A program made the translations under genes and the position numbers. Source: a virus. From it: DNA of 64,000 bases. Under the pieces are notes generated by a model. The model ran no database searches, was not told the DNA's origin, and saw only the letters and a list, made by a program, of their open reading frames with translations. The stretch is taken from IMG/VR virus record IMGVR_UViG_3300042090_003221, positions 51,812 through 115,811 of that record. One strand, 5' to 3'. Of the stretch, positions 8,331 to 17,588 are shown piece after piece (within the stretch, counting starts at the first letter, position 1; every line of letters begins with the position of its first letter).

Positions 8331-8558
8331 TTAGTTGACCGTGGGCGCCGGCGTGGCGGGCGGCGACACCGGCGCCGCGGGATCGCGCGGGACAGCCGGG
8401 ACGTTGACCCAGAACTCGCCGTCCTGACCCTGCCATTTCTGTTTCAGGCTGCCGTCGGGGCCGAAGCACAGATAGGCCGTCGGGGTCGGATAGGCGCCAA
8501 CCGCGGCGTTGACCGCGGCCTCAGTCGCCTCGATGCTCTCGCGCATTGCATCAACCAT
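8331..8558 (-). CDS. Small head-operon protein, 75 aa
   Basis: Starts MVDAMRESIEATEAAVNAAV after AAGGAGAAG. The N-terminal half is an amphipathic helix; the C-terminal half is proline-rich (VPRDPAAPVSPPATPAP). It sits directly downstream of the MuF-type gene. Size and position fit a small virion or head-assembly accessory protein, but no family is recognised. Confidence 0.6.
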   Translation of the reverse strand: MVDAMRESIEATEAAVNAAVGAYPTPTAYLCFGPDGSLKQKWQGQDGEFWVNVPAVPRDPAAPVSPPATPAPTVN

Positions 8559-8573
8559 AGTCTCTTCTCCTTG

Positions 8574-9347
8574 TTAAAACGGGATAATCGGCTCTCCGAC
8601 GCATCGGCAATTGAAGATCTGGCCGGGCAGGGAGTGATGGTCCGGGGGATCGCAGAGCGGCGGGTTGAGGTATTCAAACGCTTTGCCGTTCAGCCTGCGG
8701 TGACCGGGGCGGACATCGGAGTCGCCGATCGTGCGCCAGATGAAGTGGGTGCATCCGATCGACTGCGCCCGGGTCTGCGTCAGCACGCTCCCGGTGCGGG
8801 CAACCTCGGTGCGCGCGATCAGCGTCGCCCTCGAGCGCGAGACCTCGCCGGTGCGCATGATCTCGGCGATGTAGGCCGCGGGTCGCTTCCCCTCGGTGAT
8901 GCCGGCGAGCGTGACCTTGCGGACGCGCTCCGCGGCCTCGCGCGGAATCGAGGTGATGAGCGAGGTCTGCTCGTTGAGCAGCGCCTGCATGACGCCGCCG
9001 ACGGGGGTGTCGTCGATCTCGCGCCGCAGGTTGCGGCCGATGCGCGCCGCGGCCTCCTTCCAGCCCTGGAGGTCGCGCGAAGACATCTCGGTGATCATGC
9101 GCGTCGTCACGGAGCGCGCCCAGGGATCAAGGATCTTGGCGTATTGCTCGAGCTGGATCTGGACCGCCTCATAGACCGCGGGGTCGGTGAGGTCGAACCC
9201 CGCGATGAGGTCTTGAACGACCTGCGCCACCTTGCGGAGCTGGCGCGCGTACTTGCCCTCGACAACGCGGGCGCGCTTGTACGCCTTGCCGGCCGGAGTG
9301 TCTCCGGCGCGGTCGAAGGCGTGGTCGAGGCGGACGAGGGCGTTCAC
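8574..9347 (-). CDS. MuF/SPP1 gp7-type minor head (head morphogenesis) protein
   Basis: 257 residues from GTG 9347 (VNALVRLDHAF), which overlaps the preceding stop as GTGA. The C-terminal third has the family hallmarks: RSRATLIARTEVARTGS, then FIWRTIGDSDVRPGHRRLNG, and the Cys/His-containing end HHSLPGQIFNCRCVGEPI. Proteins of this family sit inside the head near the portal and are often fused to toxin domains. Here the MuF protein ends without a fusion, and the effector-like domains are in the separate genes immediately downstream. Confidence 0.88.
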   Translation of the reverse strand: MNALVRLDHAFDRAGDTPAGKAYKRARVVEGKYARQLRKVAQVVQDLIAGFDLTDPAVYEAVQIQLEQYAKILDPWARSVTTRMITEMSSRDLQGWKEAAARIGRNLRREIDDTPVGGVMQALLNEQTSLITSIPREAAERVRKVTLAGITEGKRPAAYIAEIMRTGEVSRSRATLIARTEVARTGSVLTQTRAQSIGCTHFIWRTIGDSDVRPGHRRLNGKAFEYLNPPLCDPPDHHSLPGQIFNCRCVGEPIIPF

Positions 9348-9538
9348 GAGACGGCCCGCATCCGCAGCTCGCGCCGGCGTCTTGCGATGGCAGCCTTGAC
9401 CTCCTCGACGCCGAGAACCGACGGAAAGCGAGCGCTCATGCAATGACCCGTCACGTCGTCGAGATACGTTGCTGTCGTGCCGTATTGATCGCCGTAGACG
9501 TAGGGACGAACGATAATCATTGAAATAAAGTCGTTCAT
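9344..9538 (-). CDS. Hypothetical protein, 64 aa
   Basis: Small protein (MNDFISMIIVRPYVYGDQYG...), overlapping the MuF start by 4 bases and so probably coupled to it. The C terminus is strongly basic (IARRRRELRMR). No motif recognised. Its ATG has only a weak ribosome site. Confidence 0.55.
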   Translation of the reverse strand: MNDFISMIIVRPYVYGDQYGTTATYLDDVTGHCMSARFPSVLGVEEVKAAIARRRRELRMRAVS

Positions 9539-9616
9539 GGTCCTACCCGTTCAAAACGCGCCTTACGAGGGCGCCGTGGATCCAGTCGACGTTGAGCCAC
9601 CACGCCATTGCCCCGC

Positions 9617-10030
9617 TCAACCGAAAGGATACCCCGCCCCCGCCATGAGCGGAGAGACGTGCATGCCGGTGAACATGGCGAGCGACTGCCCCGGCCCGAG
9701 CGCGAGGACGAATGTCTCGCGCGGTTCCCCCGCTGCGGCGCCGTCCCTGTCCGCGCCGAGGATTAGCAGAGGGGAGGCCTCAAGATCAGCGCTGCGGGTC
9801 GCTGCGCTGACCGTCAACCAGAAGCCCGGCAGATAGGCGTGTACGGTGACGGTCTGGCTGTTGCCGAACTCGTCCGTCGCCGTGGAGGTTGTGTCGCCCG
9901 CATCAGACCAGACCTGCAGGCCAAGATTGACGACGTCGAGTCTCCAGCCCTCAGCGGTGACGTAGGCGGCGAGTGCCGGGTCGGCGATGGCGTCGGCCGG
10001 CGTCAGAGCGCAGAAGAGGTAGTCGATCAT
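9617..10030 (-). CDS. Hypothetical head-operon protein, 137 aa
   Basis: Starts MIDYLFCALTPADAIADPAL nine bases after the stop of the structural gene at 10040. No signal peptide. The composition is that of a soluble beta-rich protein. The position between a fibre-like protein and the MuF gene suggests a virion accessory protein, but the family is not recognised. Confidence 0.6.
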   Translation of the reverse strand: MIDYLFCALTPADAIADPALAAYVTAEGWRLDVVNLGLQVWSDAGDTTSTATDEFGNSQTVTVHAYLPGFWLTVSAATRSADLEASPLLILGADRDGAAAGEPRETFVLALGPGQSLAMFTGMHVSPLMAGAGYPFG

Positions 10031-10039
10031 CTCATCGCC

Positions 10040-11824
10040 TCAATTGTTCAAGAGATTGGGACCGCAAGATAAGGCCACGCGAGAAATTAGGCCATTGTAG
10101 GGGTTGTTGCCCTGTGCGTTGCCGATTGTGATTGGCGAAGCAAATGCGGGGAGGGCCGCTGCAACGGGAGCTGATAAGACACCATTGAAGCGGGACGTGA
10201 GCGTCGTTGTCGTGATGGAAGACGCAAACCTGCCAGAAACTCCCACGGACTGCGCCGCTTGCACTGTAGTGGCAAGGGTTGTCCCATTGTAGGACCACGC
10301 CGAGGGAATGCCGATAGTTCCATAACGTCGGTGCAGATAGTAACCAGAGCCAGCGGGCCAGTATAGCGCGACTTGATCCTGTGCGGTGCTGCCGGTGATT
10401 GGTTCATAGGGCGTCGAAACCGTCAGCATCGAACGCGAGGTAGACGCGCCGCAATTCGGGGCCGGGAGGTTGATTATCGTAAGCGCCCGTGTCACTGCGC
10501 CTGAACTCGTCAGTATCGGACCCGTGGCGAAACCCAGCGCCGAGTTGTCGGTTGGCGTCAGGTTGACGGTCGGGTTCGTCGTGAATAGCGCGCCTGTTAT
10601 CCCAATCGAGCCGACGTTCTGCGAGTTGTTGACAGTCCAACTAAGTCCGCTGCCGCCAGTGATGACGGTTCCGGCCGAAATTCCAGTACCAGTTAGTGTC
10701 TGCCCGATGACGATTGAGCCCAGTGAAACCGACGAGACGGTAAGCGTAGTTCCGGAAATGGCGCCTTGGAAATATGAGTCAAACAGGTACGCGCCAGCGG
10801 GGGGCAGGGAAGAGTAAGAACCTCCAACCGGGACAGAATTGACGCTTGCGACGCCGCCAGAAATGCTGACGTTGACCTGGGCGGTTGTAGTGCTCGTACC
10901 GAACGCAACGTACATATTTCTCGGCGTTGTGCCCGTTCCGCCAGCGCCGCCACTCGCAATCGCCGCGCTCGCGACGGTGGCGGGCAGGTTGGGGTTAAGC
11001 TCGATCTGCGGTTGCCAGAAACGTACCGTGACATCGACTGTAGCGGTCGATGAGTTTAAATTCACAACGAAAGCTGGATAAACAAAAGCCGTCGCGGACA
11101 GCAAGGGAGTCGCTGAAACGACCATCAATTGTCTATTAGCAAGAGCGGCTACCGACGTCGAAGACGTCTTGTTAGAGACAAACGATCCACCACTGTTGAC
11201 GAAGTCAACATTGTAACCTATTGAATTTATATTTGCGACATTCGGTGATGCGATAATCTGCGCATAAACGGACTGACTCCAAGTCTGTCCGTAACTCGCA
11301 GTGATCTGCGTTGACGCCTCGAATGATAAGCCAGGAAACTGATACGACGCCGTGCCGTAGAAGCGCACGTCGACGTAGTTCATGCCATAGCTGACGCCGG
11401 TCGAGACGATCTGCGTCGATAATCCCGGGGCGTAGAGAGACCAATACTGCGGCGGCGTACCCGGGGTTCCAACAACCGCACCCTGCATTGTTGAATTGCG
11501 AATCCCGTTCGTCCGCGCCTCCCACGCCCACAAGCCACAGCCCAGCGTGATCGCGGGAGTATTGGCGGGGAACGGGCCGTAGAGTTGGGCGTTGCAGACT
11601 TCATATTCCTGCGAGGCGCGCGAGACGTTAAGCTGGCTGGGCGTCAGGCCCCAATAGCGGGAGTGAGCGAAGTCCATGTCCGGGTTCGCGGCGGGCAAGA
11701 TCCAGCCGGGCGGATTCCCGATCACCGGGAAGATATTTTTCGAGACCGCGGCCGCGGAGCCGGCGCTGAGCAGCGCGCAAACCGCCGCGAATAGGCTGAG
11801 AGCCCTGATCAAACGCGAGGTCAT
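10040..11824 (-). CDS. Secreted-looking structural protein, fibre/decoration type
   Basis: 594 residues from ATG 11824; the start gives a clean Sec signal peptide (MTSRLIRALSLFAAVCALLS, Ala-rich cleavage region). The body is Ser/Thr/Gly/Asn-rich and beta-structured. It contains a motif common in phage structural proteins (GAISGTTLTVSSVSLG...TGTGISAGTVITGGSG). The C-terminal part (PAFASPITIGNAQGNNPYNG) resembles a concanavalin/LamG-like fibre domain. A signal peptide on a virion component is unusual: the protein may be exported and added late, or act as a surface factor in lysogens. Confidence 0.68.
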   Translation of the reverse strand: MTSRLIRALSLFAAVCALLSAGSAAAVSKNIFPVIGNPPGWILPAANPDMDFAHSRYWGLTPSQLNVSRASQEYEVCNAQLYGPFPANTPAITLGCGLWAWEARTNGIRNSTMQGAVVGTPGTPPQYWSLYAPGLSTQIVSTGVSYGMNYVDVRFYGTASYQFPGLSFEASTQITASYGQTWSQSVYAQIIASPNVANINSIGYNVDFVNSGGSFVSNKTSSTSVAALANRQLMVVSATPLLSATAFVYPAFVVNLNSSTATVDVTVRFWQPQIELNPNLPATVASAAIASGGAGGTGTTPRNMYVAFGTSTTTAQVNVSISGGVASVNSVPVGGSYSSLPPAGAYLFDSYFQGAISGTTLTVSSVSLGSIVIGQTLTGTGISAGTVITGGSGLSWTVNNSQNVGSIGITGALFTTNPTVNLTPTDNSALGFATGPILTSSGAVTRALTIINLPAPNCGASTSRSMLTVSTPYEPITGSTAQDQVALYWPAGSGYYLHRRYGTIGIPSAWSYNGTTLATTVQAAQSVGVSGRFASSITTTTLTSRFNGVLSAPVAAALPAFASPITIGNAQGNNPYNGLISRVALSCGPNLLNN

Positions 11825-11832
11825 GCTCGATC

Positions 11833-12423
11833 TCAGTTCTGCGGGCCGGATAGCGACAAGGACAGCGTCGCGGAGGCGCCGGGAACGTCGGCGGCGACAG
11901 TTTGCAGGCAGGCGTAGAGGTTCTGCGTCGACGTGCCGTCCGCGTTCTTGTAGTCCCACGACAGATTCGTGAGGGGCGCGTAGGTTTTGGCGTCGCCGGT
12001 TGTGATCTGGGGGGCGGCAAACGAAATCGAGACCGGGCCAGCGCCGATGAGATAGGCGTCGTCGGTTGTGCTCGACGCGAAAGCTGCGTTGTCGGCGCAG
12101 GTCGTGTTGGTTGGGTTTTTGTTCCACACCCGCACGACATAGGTCTGCGTCGAGCCCCAAGAGGTCCAGGCGAGCAGCGACGTGATTATGCCTGAGCCTC
12201 CGTTGCTCCGCCCGAGCGGAATGGTGATCAGTCCGCCGACGGACACGCCCGCGGCGTGCGACGCCGCGGCAGGAGAGGTCGTCGTATGCTGTGGGCCGCT
12301 ATCATAGCCGCCCACCGCTCCGAGGCTGAGCCCAGGCAGCTGCGGCGGGTCAGCATACGCCGGGATGGTGGCAAGCATAGACGCCGCCAACAAGGCCGTC
12401 GACGCGAGGAAAAGCCTGTTCAT
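11833..12423 (-). CDS. Exported protein, 196 aa
   Basis: Starts with a Sec signal peptide (MNRLFLASTALLAASMLATI, then PAYA-D cleavage). The mature part is Gly/Ser/Thr-rich and looks like a beta-sandwich, with two Cys in the second half (NTTCADNAAF and LYACLQTV) that could form a disulphide. It lies 8 bases upstream of a second signal-peptide gene, so the two are probably made together. Function unknown. Confidence 0.62.
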   Translation of the reverse strand: MNRLFLASTALLAASMLATIPAYADPPQLPGLSLGAVGGYDSGPQHTTTSPAAASHAAGVSVGGLITIPLGRSNGGSGIITSLLAWTSWGSTQTYVVRVWNKNPTNTTCADNAAFASSTTDDAYLIGAGPVSISFAAPQITTGDAKTYAPLTNLSWDYKNADGTSTQNLYACLQTVAADVPGASATLSLSLSGPQN

Positions 12424-12460
12424 ACGTAGATCTCCATGAGAGTTGAAGGGTCAGCGCCCG

Positions 12461-14467
12461 CTACGTGGAGGGCTTGAGCGGCTTGGTCACTTCGGGCGAT
12501 GCCGGCGGCGAGCCCTTGGCTGCAGGCTTCGGCGCCGGCTTCGGCAGCTTCGGCGGCTTCAGCGCGGCGAGCTGGTGCGCATGAGGCGCGGGGGCCGCCG
12601 GCTTCGGGGCCGCAGGAGCTGCGGGAGCACCGCCCTCGGCCGGGAGGTCACCACCCAGATCGCCCGGCTTTCCGGGGGATCCGCCTGGATTTGCGCCACC
12701 CAGAGCACCGCCCTGTTCCGTCCCGCCCGGGGCGCCGGGAGCGCCCGGCGGGCCGCCCATACCCGGCGGCATGCCCGGGGGACCGTCGCCCTGCGGCTCC
12801 GGCGGATCCTCGTCGGCCTTCGCGATGTCGTCGTCGGTTATCTCGATTCCGACGCCGGTGACCGCGGACGAGGTCCGGATCATCTGCAGCGCCTTCTTCG
12901 GCCCGATCAACTGCGCGTCGAGCATCTTGGTCACGGCGTCGACGACCGTGCCCGCCATCGTCGCCTTTTCAGCATGCGTCATCGGGTAGGGGACGCTCGC
13001 GTCGGAGTTAAGCGCGGCATAGGGGCCGTCGGTGTCGGCGGTGACGCGGTTGCGCTCCTCTTGACCCGAGATCGCGCGCGACTCCACCAGCGTCTTGCCT
13101 GTGTCCGCGTCGGCCTTGCGCAGGTCCGCCTTCTCCTGTTCGGTAAGCTCGATCAGGGGCACGAACTTGAAGATGATGTCCTCGTCGACGTCCCCGAACT
13201 CGTCGAGCTGGATCACGCGAACGACGGTCTCAAGATTCGGCCGCAGGGTCGCTTCCTGATAGGAGAGAACACGATCCTCCCAGCAACGCATTTCCTGATC
13301 GCCCGACGCGTTGAGGCCGCTCGGCGAAATGCCCGTGAGCTTGACCAGCGGGATCTGCGTGATCGACGCCATGTGCTCTTGCGCCTGGGACTGGATGCCC
13401 TCGAGGCCGGAAATGGGCGCGGAGACGTTGGCGAACGCCTCCTTGTCCTTGTCGATCGCCAAAACGCCGCTGTTCGTTTTCGTGGCGTTGAAGACGTCGA
13501 CGCGGTTGAAGAAGGCCTCGCCGCCGCCGCCCGCGAGGATATCGGCCATGTTCGTGGAGAGCACGAACGTCGAGAACGCCTTGACGATCGAGGTGACGCC
13601 CTGACGGACGTCCAGCCAGTTGTCGACGTAGGGGCGCGCCATCTGCGTGGCGCTGAGGCCCGCGAACGCATAGGCGGGCTTCAGAATGTCGGGGACCTCG
13701 CGCGCCACAAAGGTCAGGAACCGGCTCGCATGCACTTGCTGGCCGAGCACGAACCACTGCGAGGGCTTATAGAAGTCGGCCGCCAGCGGGTTGCTGGAAT
13801 TGTAGCTCTGGGGGAAACACCAGACGGGCTCCACGACCCTGATATCGCGCAGCGTGCCCTGTACGATCTTGGCTTTGGACACGTCGGAGTTGCCGCGGCC
13901 GATGTCCTCGATGAGCTCCGGCCCTTGGACGTCGCCGAAATCCATGAACCAGTGACCGCGGCCGAAGAGGCAGTCGTGCTCGAGAACCTCGCGCGCCTTG
14001 GACTGCAGGTTGAGGCGTGTGATCCTCTCCTCGATTTTCTTGATCCGCTCCTTCTTGTCCTTCCCACCGGCGCTTGAGAATTCGATCCAGTTGCGGCTCG
14101 CTTCGGTCGCGACCGTTTCGGCGATGAGGCGGTACTCGCCGCGCTGCGCGAGGATCGAAAGCAGCGGGAACCCCAGGAACTGCTGCCCTTCCTCGGAGCC
14201 CCAGCCGCCGCTATAGGCCCAGGACTCGACCTCTTGAGCGCTCGCCGCGTCGTCGAGCGCCATCTCGGGCGTCCCGGCCGGCACGACGCCGGGGCGGGGC
14301 TTGTAGGCCTCGAACACCCTGCCTCGCGCCGCGGACGCGCCGCGCCTGCTCTTGGCTCGCGCCGCCGTCGCTGCGGAGACAGCGAACTTCTCCGGCGCCG
14401 GCATCAGGGCAAGCGCGGCCTTCGCCGTCTTGCCGCCCGAGCGCTTGACTTTGGTCTTTTTACCCAC
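12461..14467 (-). CDS. Phage portal protein, DUF1073 type
   Basis: 668 residues, GTG start overlapping the terminase end by 8 bases. Characteristic blocks: QQFLGFPLLSILAQRGEYR, VATEASRNWIEF, EPVWCFPQSYNSSNPLAADF, LTFVAREVPDILKPAYAFAG, YVDNWLDVRQGV. These match the DUF1073 portal family. It forms the dodecameric ring at the head vertex. The last ~110 residues are a Pro/Gly/Ala-rich tail (about 560-668), probably disordered. Confidence 0.9.
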   Translation of the reverse strand: MGKKTKVKRSGGKTAKAALALMPAPEKFAVSAATAARAKSRRGASAARGRVFEAYKPRPGVVPAGTPEMALDDAASAQEVESWAYSGGWGSEEGQQFLGFPLLSILAQRGEYRLIAETVATEASRNWIEFSSAGGKDKKERIKKIEERITRLNLQSKAREVLEHDCLFGRGHWFMDFGDVQGPELIEDIGRGNSDVSKAKIVQGTLRDIRVVEPVWCFPQSYNSSNPLAADFYKPSQWFVLGQQVHASRFLTFVAREVPDILKPAYAFAGLSATQMARPYVDNWLDVRQGVTSIVKAFSTFVLSTNMADILAGGGGEAFFNRVDVFNATKTNSGVLAIDKDKEAFANVSAPISGLEGIQSQAQEHMASITQIPLVKLTGISPSGLNASGDQEMRCWEDRVLSYQEATLRPNLETVVRVIQLDEFGDVDEDIIFKFVPLIELTEQEKADLRKADADTGKTLVESRAISGQEERNRVTADTDGPYAALNSDASVPYPMTHAEKATMAGTVVDAVTKMLDAQLIGPKKALQMIRTSSAVTGVGIEITDDDIAKADEDPPEPQGDGPPGMPPGMGGPPGAPGAPGGTEQGGALGGANPGGSPGKPGDLGGDLPAEGGAPAAPAAPKPAAPAPHAHQLAALKPPKLPKPAPKPAAKGSPPASPEVTKPLKPST

Positions 14468-16091
14468 GTCGCATCCCTCGCGGCGGCACGCCGGCCCGGC
14501 GCATTGCCTCTTGACTGATAATCATTGGTCGATTGACGCCTGACATTCGGATCATCACGGCGTCGGCAAGGTTCGGCGACTTTGTGCCGTCAGGCGCCTT
14601 GTTGATGACGATCTTGCCGACGGTGTTTGTTTTGAACGTCGGTTGCGATAGCTCGGCGACGAGCTTGGCACGGTGCTTGAGCCCTAACGGAATCGAGATC
14701 AGCTCATCAGGGCTGGCCTTGACGCCCTCAGTCACGGCGCGGAATGTTTTCTGAAAGCGGGTCCGCAAGGACCACCACTTTTGCGCCTTGAGGTTCAGGA
14801 AGTAGTCTTCGTTTTTGCGGCCCCTGACGTCCTCGGACGATGGCTCATCGACGCCAGCGGAGCCGCGGAACATTTGCACGCTGATGGTGCGAGCGTTGCG
14901 CTTAGCCCGCTCTTCATTGATCACGCGTGCGTCGCCGCGCACCCCAGCGCCTAGACCGTCGCCGTCGTAGGTGAAGCCGTCGTAGCCGTGCTCCTCGCAG
15001 AAGCCAAATACCTTGATGACGGTCCCGAATATGTCGTCGCCCTTGCCGGACCACTCCTCGAGCGCCTCGAGCACGACGCCGTGCGCGCCGCAGTACGCGT
15101 TGAGATCCTTGCCCTCGTCGGCGACATCGAGCGCGCCGTAGCGCGAACCGGTCGGCTTGAAGTCGAGCACGACATGGGCGTCGATCGCGGCCTGGACCCA
15201 GGCGGAGGGAATGAGGACGCCTGCGACCGAAGACGCGAAATCGATGTCGATTTCCTGCGCGATCGTGACGGGATCGAGGTCGACGAGCTGCTTCTGATAC
15301 CAGACCTCGTCTTTGCGAGGATCGTCACGCCAGTGGAAGCGGAAGACCCTCTCCTCGGGCCATTCGACGACCTTGCGGTGGAACGGGTTCCCGAGGCCGT
15401 TCGCGGTGCTGATATCGATGCGGCATGTCGTGGTTTGCGATAGCGCGGCGTCGACGGTTTCGGGCCGCTCGAGGTACGCGGCCTCGTCAACGAAATAGAT
15501 CGAGGCGCGGTCGCCGCGGCCGATGTTGTCGCCGGCCTCGCCGGTCATGATCGACTCGGTGTCGCGGAACATGATCCGCATGTACGGAGCGTCGTTCTTG
15601 GGGTCGAAGTTGCCGCGGAACTCCGGCGGCAGGAGCTCGACGAACTTTCGCGCCTTCCAGAACAGGGACTTCGGGGCGCCGAGCTTGTCGACGTATTCCT
15701 CTTTGCGTGACCCCCAGCCGATCGCGACGCCCTCGTTGAACAGGCAGAGCGTGCAGGACAGCGCGATGGCGACCCAGGACGCGCCGGACTCACGCGACTT
15801 CGGCGACACCCCGGGCTCGCAGGCGCGCCAGCGCGCTAGGATCCAGTTCACGAGCTCGCGCTGGCGCGGGAACAAAATAAAAGGAACGATCGGCGGGAGC
15901 CCAAGCGCGATGTTGCGCGGGTCGAAAGTGCAGCCCCAATCCGAGATGAAGTCGGCGGGGTTATCTTTGTAGTGCGCCCTCAGCGCCGGGAGGAGCTCAG
16001 GTTTGGCGCGGATCTCTCTATAAGTCTTGGTTCTTTGTGCGAAAACCCGGGGGTAGTCCGGATTCTTGTGGTCGAACCAATCAAGGTGCAT
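14460..16091 (-). CDS. terL: Terminase large subunit
   Basis: 543 residues. The ATPase half has a Walker A-like SPKSRESGASW and a Walker B IYFVDEAAYLE. The RNase H-like nuclease half has acidic residues in ALDVADEGKD, TYDGDGLGAG and SPNLADAVMI. It packages DNA into the prohead and cuts concatemers. It is followed directly by the portal gene and preceded by a terminator hairpin that separates it from the early operon. The small subunit is not adjacent; the best candidate is at 18954-19559. Confidence 0.93.
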   Translation of the reverse strand: MHLDWFDHKNPDYPRVFAQRTKTYREIRAKPELLPALRAHYKDNPADFISDWGCTFDPRNIALGLPPIVPFILFPRQRELVNWILARWRACEPGVSPKSRESGASWVAIALSCTLCLFNEGVAIGWGSRKEEYVDKLGAPKSLFWKARKFVELLPPEFRGNFDPKNDAPYMRIMFRDTESIMTGEAGDNIGRGDRASIYFVDEAAYLERPETVDAALSQTTTCRIDISTANGLGNPFHRKVVEWPEERVFRFHWRDDPRKDEVWYQKQLVDLDPVTIAQEIDIDFASSVAGVLIPSAWVQAAIDAHVVLDFKPTGSRYGALDVADEGKDLNAYCGAHGVVLEALEEWSGKGDDIFGTVIKVFGFCEEHGYDGFTYDGDGLGAGVRGDARVINEERAKRNARTISVQMFRGSAGVDEPSSEDVRGRKNEDYFLNLKAQKWWSLRTRFQKTFRAVTEGVKASPDELISIPLGLKHRAKLVAELSQPTFKTNTVGKIVINKAPDGTKSPNLADAVMIRMSGVNRPMIISQEAMRRAGVPPRGMRRG

Positions 16092-16128
16092 TTGCGGCTT
16101 ACGGCTCTATCTATGAGGCCAAAACGAA

Positions 16129-16159
16129 GCGGCCCGGCTCATTGTGAGAACCGGGCCGC
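16129..16159 (-). terminator. Hairpin terminator upstream of terL
   Basis: GCGGCCCGG (16129-16137) pairs with CCGGGCCGC (16151-16159), and the loop itself pairs (CTCA-TTG-TGAG), giving a 13-bp stem with a 2-base bulge. On the minus strand it is followed by TTCGTTTTGG. It probably ends leftward early transcripts before the late head operon and may be the target of an antitermination control. The rest of 16092-16274 contains no gene that I can see. Confidence 0.55.
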
Positions 16160-16274
16160 AGGCGTCGATCCGCGTCGACGCTCGCCTACTCGAACCGTCC
16201 GTCGCCACAGTCTGGGGCGCTCGGGTTGCCTTTGGTTCTTTCGCTAGTATTTCAGAACGGCAGTAGCCAGCGGG

Positions 16275-16601
16275 TTACGCGGCGTCGGGCGTGCCCTTGA
16301 TCGCCATGCCCGGAATCCATCCGAGCTCGCGGTTCCAGGCGCTCCGGACAGCCGCAAGCGCCTCGTCGGCGGTCAGGCTATCGATGATGAGGAAATCCAC
16401 GTTGATCTTGTCTTTGGCGAACGTCTTGCGGAGATAGACCTCGGTCGGCGTCACCTCGGCGATGACGGCGTCTGCAAGCCAGCTGACGCAAGCCATCCGC
16501 CTCTCGGGCGCCGTGACGAACGTGGCGCGCTCGTTGATCCAGAGCCGGTCGCCGTCGCGGGAACCGCCGACGCACGGGAGCGAGATATGATCATGCGGCA
16601 T
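16275..16601 (-). CDS. Hypothetical protein, 108 aa
   Basis: I take ATG 16601 (MPHDHISLPCVGGSRDGDRL). It is a soluble alpha/beta-looking protein with no recognised motif; the end reads WNRELGWIPGMAIKGTPDAA. It is the last gene of the early leftward run before the terminator. Confidence 0.55.
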   Translation of the reverse strand: MPHDHISLPCVGGSRDGDRLWINERATFVTAPERRMACVSWLADAVIAEVTPTEVYLRKTFAKDKINVDFLIIDSLTADEALAAVRSAWNRELGWIPGMAIKGTPDAA

Positions 16602-16641
16602 CAGGCGCGTTCCGCAGCGCCGCGGCGCTCGCGGGGGACGG

Positions 16642-16866
16642 TCACCACGCCACCGACTGGACGCCATGCACGATCTGCCCGCGGTCATCGAAGCACGGCT
16701 TCTGCAACAGCCAGCGCTTCGCCTCTGCCTCGGCCATCACGCCGGAGCCGGAGCGGGCGCATGACGCGACGCCGTTGAGGTCGTATCGGATCTCGGTCCC
16801 GCATCCGTGCGTGGTGGAGTAGTGGCGGACTCGGACGTTCGAGATCACCCGCTTCAGCGCAGTCAT
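16642..16866 (-). CDS. Small hypothetical protein, 74 aa
   Basis: ATG 16866 overlaps the upstream stop (ATGA). It contains two Cys in the first half (THGCGTEI and GVASCARSG), but no clear metal motif. Function unknown; the overlap supports it as a real gene. Confidence 0.5.
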   Translation of the reverse strand: MTALKRVISNVRVRHYSTTHGCGTEIRYDLNGVASCARSGSGVMAEAEAKRWLLQKPCFDDRGQIVHGVQSVAW

Positions 16867-17588
16867 CGCGCGCATCCGTCCGCCGCGGCGTTCAGGTCGC
16901 CGGCGATCCGGCGAGCTTCGTCTCGCGAGATCATCCATCCGCCGAGAAACTCTCCGTCGGCGGTGAGCTCGAACGCAACCTTGCCGGTCGCCCGGGTATG
17001 AGGCGTGCTGAAGACGCGAAGACCATCGGTCAGCGCCGGCGCGGGCTTTTGCTTTGCAAGCTCGGCGGTAGCCCAGCGGGTGAAGGCGTCGGACGGCGGC
17101 GGGGCGGCAATCGACCAATGCCTGGGCAGATCTAGGCAAGCCCGCTTGTCTTTGGCGTAGAAATCGCGAAGGGCGGCGTTCGGCGGGAACGCGACGGCGA
17201 GCACGCGGGCGCGGAAATCGGCGTCCGTCTCGTCGCGTTGGCGAGGCGCCCGGTAGGGGTAGTCGTCGGGCAGCGCGCCGAAACCGAACTCCTCGGAGGC
17301 GCGGTCGAGATCGGCGCCAGTCGCGGTCATGATGCCGGCCGGCTGAATGGACTCCGGCTCATATACGCGAGCGGGCGCGTCTATAGTGTCGCGCCAGAGC
17401 AAACGAACGTTGTCGGGTTGCATGCTGACGACGAGACGCTTTTCCGTGTCGGGAACGCGGCCGGTGACGGTGACGACGCCGGGCATGCCGTGATGCGCGT
17501 AACCAACGTCGACGTGCTCGGCGAGTTTGTCGTCGATCAGCGCGCGCAGCACTTGGTCGAATGAGGCCGCCTTCGGGTCATGTTCCAT
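16863..17588 (-). CDS. Hypothetical protein, 241 aa
   Basis: Starts MEHDPKAASFDQVLRALIDD. Soluble, mixed alpha/beta, with an acidic central part and a C-terminal helix EARRIAGDLNAAADG. It overlaps both neighbours by a few bases, as expected for an operon gene. No family recognised. Confidence 0.55.
   Translation of the reverse strand: MEHDPKAASFDQVLRALIDDKLAEHVDVGYAHHGMPGVVTVTGRVPDTEKRLVVSMQPDNVRLLWRDTIDAPARVYEPESIQPAGIMTATGADLDRASEEFGFGALPDDYPYRAPRQRDETDADFRARVLAVAFPPNAALRDFYAKDKRACLDLPRHWSIAAPPPSDAFTRWATAELAKQKPAPALTDGLRVFSTPHTRATGKVAFELTADGEFLGGWMISRDEARRIAGDLNAAADGCAR

Noticed and set aside
10040-12160. 706-codon reading of the structural gene with a start at 12160
   Set aside because: The first 112 codons overlap the exported-protein gene out of frame; ATG 11824 gives a signal peptide directly.
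12443-14077. Long rightward open frame opposite the portal gene
   Set aside because: The portal reading has family motifs; the antisense product is Arg/Gly/Asp-biased with none.
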